A stretch of 7,149 bases of DNA from Chitinophagales bacterium (GTDB lineage: Bacteria > Bacteroidota > Bacteroidia > Chitinophagales > UBA2359): NCBI GenBank assembly GCA_020631035.1, contig JAHDIA010000317.1, positions 1 through 7,149 of the forward strand, written 5' to 3'. The position numbers and the translations under genes were made by a program. Under the pieces are notes generated by a model that was not told where the DNA came from, did not search any database, and saw only the letters and a program-made list of their open reading frames with translations. Below, piece by piece: positions 6,894 through 7,149 of the stretch. Numbering within the stretch: the stretch's first letter is position 1; every line of letters begins with the position of its first letter.

Positions 6894-6959
6894 TCCCGTA
6901 GGTTGGTAAAATCTAACAGGTTTTTAAAACCTGTTAGATTTAGAAACCAACCTACGGGA
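6894..6959. repeat. Nested 66-base palindrome, REP-like
   Basis: The outer arms 6894-6907 and 6946-6959 are perfect 14-bp inverted repeats (TCCCGTAGGTTGGT). The inner arms 6909-6924 and 6926-6941 are perfect 16-bp inverted repeats (AAATCTAACAGGTTTT). They are separated by an asymmetric internal loop of one base against four. The inner AATCTAACAGG/CCTGTTAGATT motif resembles extragenic palindromes I recall from several Bacteroidota genomes; this is recollection, not a search result. It lies 72 bases after the protease stop codon. It could protect the mRNA 3' end or be a mobilised repeat. Confidence 0.85.
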
Positions 6960-7031
6960 GCTAACCGCTTCTATCAAGGCTATTTTAAAAGGTTCAGTCG
7001 CTTCGCAGAGAAAGCTTTTTTATTTCGCTAT

Positions 7032-7081
7032 ACACAAATATCTCCCTCTAGCACACACACGAAAATTATAGATATTTGCGT
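7032..7081. repeat. Inverted repeat near the right edge
   Basis: ACACAAATATCT (7032-7043) and AGATATTTGCGT (7070-7081) pair over 12 bases with one mismatch, around a 26-base loop. The stem is AT-rich and is followed on + by TTAAAAAA rather than a T-run, so it is a poor terminator. It could be an operator or the end of another dispersed repeat. Confidence 0.4.
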
Positions 7082-7149
7082 TTAAAAAATACATATAAGT
7101 AGTCTGACATAATTAAGGTTATATTTGGGATGAGCTTATTTTTGAGCTT

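Larger units (their letters stand above)
6822..7149. other. Right-hand intergenic region without a convincing gene
   Basis: No open frame here has family motifs or a credible start. The stretch holds AGCAAG (6841-6846) matched by CTTGCT (6876-6881), the 66-base nested palindrome at 6894-6959, two copies of the word TAWCCGCTTYTA (6881-6892 and 6962-6973), and a 12-bp inverted repeat at 7032-7081. No clear intrinsic terminator for the protease gene is visible, since none of the hairpins is followed by a proper T-run. Confidence 0.6.

Noticed and set aside
7032..7089. Terminator for the protease gene
   Set aside because: The stem is AT-rich with a 26-base loop, is followed by A's rather than T's, and lies more than 200 bases after the stop codon.

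Overview
The window looks like chromosomal DNA of a Bacteroidota bacterium, most likely from the Saprospiria side of the phylum. Reasons: base composition is AT-rich (roughly 40% GC by eye), no start codon has a Shine-Dalgarno site, one promoter fits the Bacteroidota -33/-7 pattern, and the secreted protease carries tail domains I associate with Saprospiria-type proteins. The genus assignment is open.

Layout. Positions 1-286 are intergenic and hold two convergent intrinsic terminators: one on + for a gene lying off the left edge, one on - for the HMG-CoA reductase gene. Positions 287-4529 hold three minus-strand genes. In transcription order these are homogentisate 1,2-dioxygenase (4529-3354), 4-hydroxyphenylpyruvate dioxygenase (3054-1930) and a class I-type HMG-CoA reductase (1834-287). 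The spacer between the two dioxygenases (3055-3353) is packed with short repeats and hairpins. Positions 4530-4955 are a divergent intergenic region with candidate promoters for both directions and a long imperfect palindrome (about 4775-4931) that resembles a MITE and ends just before the next start codon. Positions 4956-6821 (+) encode a secreted M43-type zinc metalloprotease with a duplicated dockerin-like tail. Positions 6822-7149 hold no convincing gene but contain a 66-base nested palindrome and other inverted repeats.

How the genes fit together. The two dioxygenases catalyse consecutive steps of aerobic tyrosine/phenylalanine breakdown: 4-hydroxyphenylpyruvate to homogentisate to maleylacetoacetate. 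The downstream products of that pathway are fumarate and acetoacetate. HMG-CoA reductase commits HMG-CoA to mevalonate and isoprenoids. A link through acetoacetate and acetyl-CoA is chemically possible but is only inferred from gene order. The protease is transcribed away from this cluster and is probably unrelated in function.

The three metabolic enzymes and the protease fold belong to known families. The less ordinary material is the extra beta-rich N-terminal domain on the HMG-CoA reductase, the duplicated protease tail with one degenerate calcium-type loop, and four repeat structures in the intergenic DNA. I see no defence system, CRISPR array, integrase, tRNA or rRNA.
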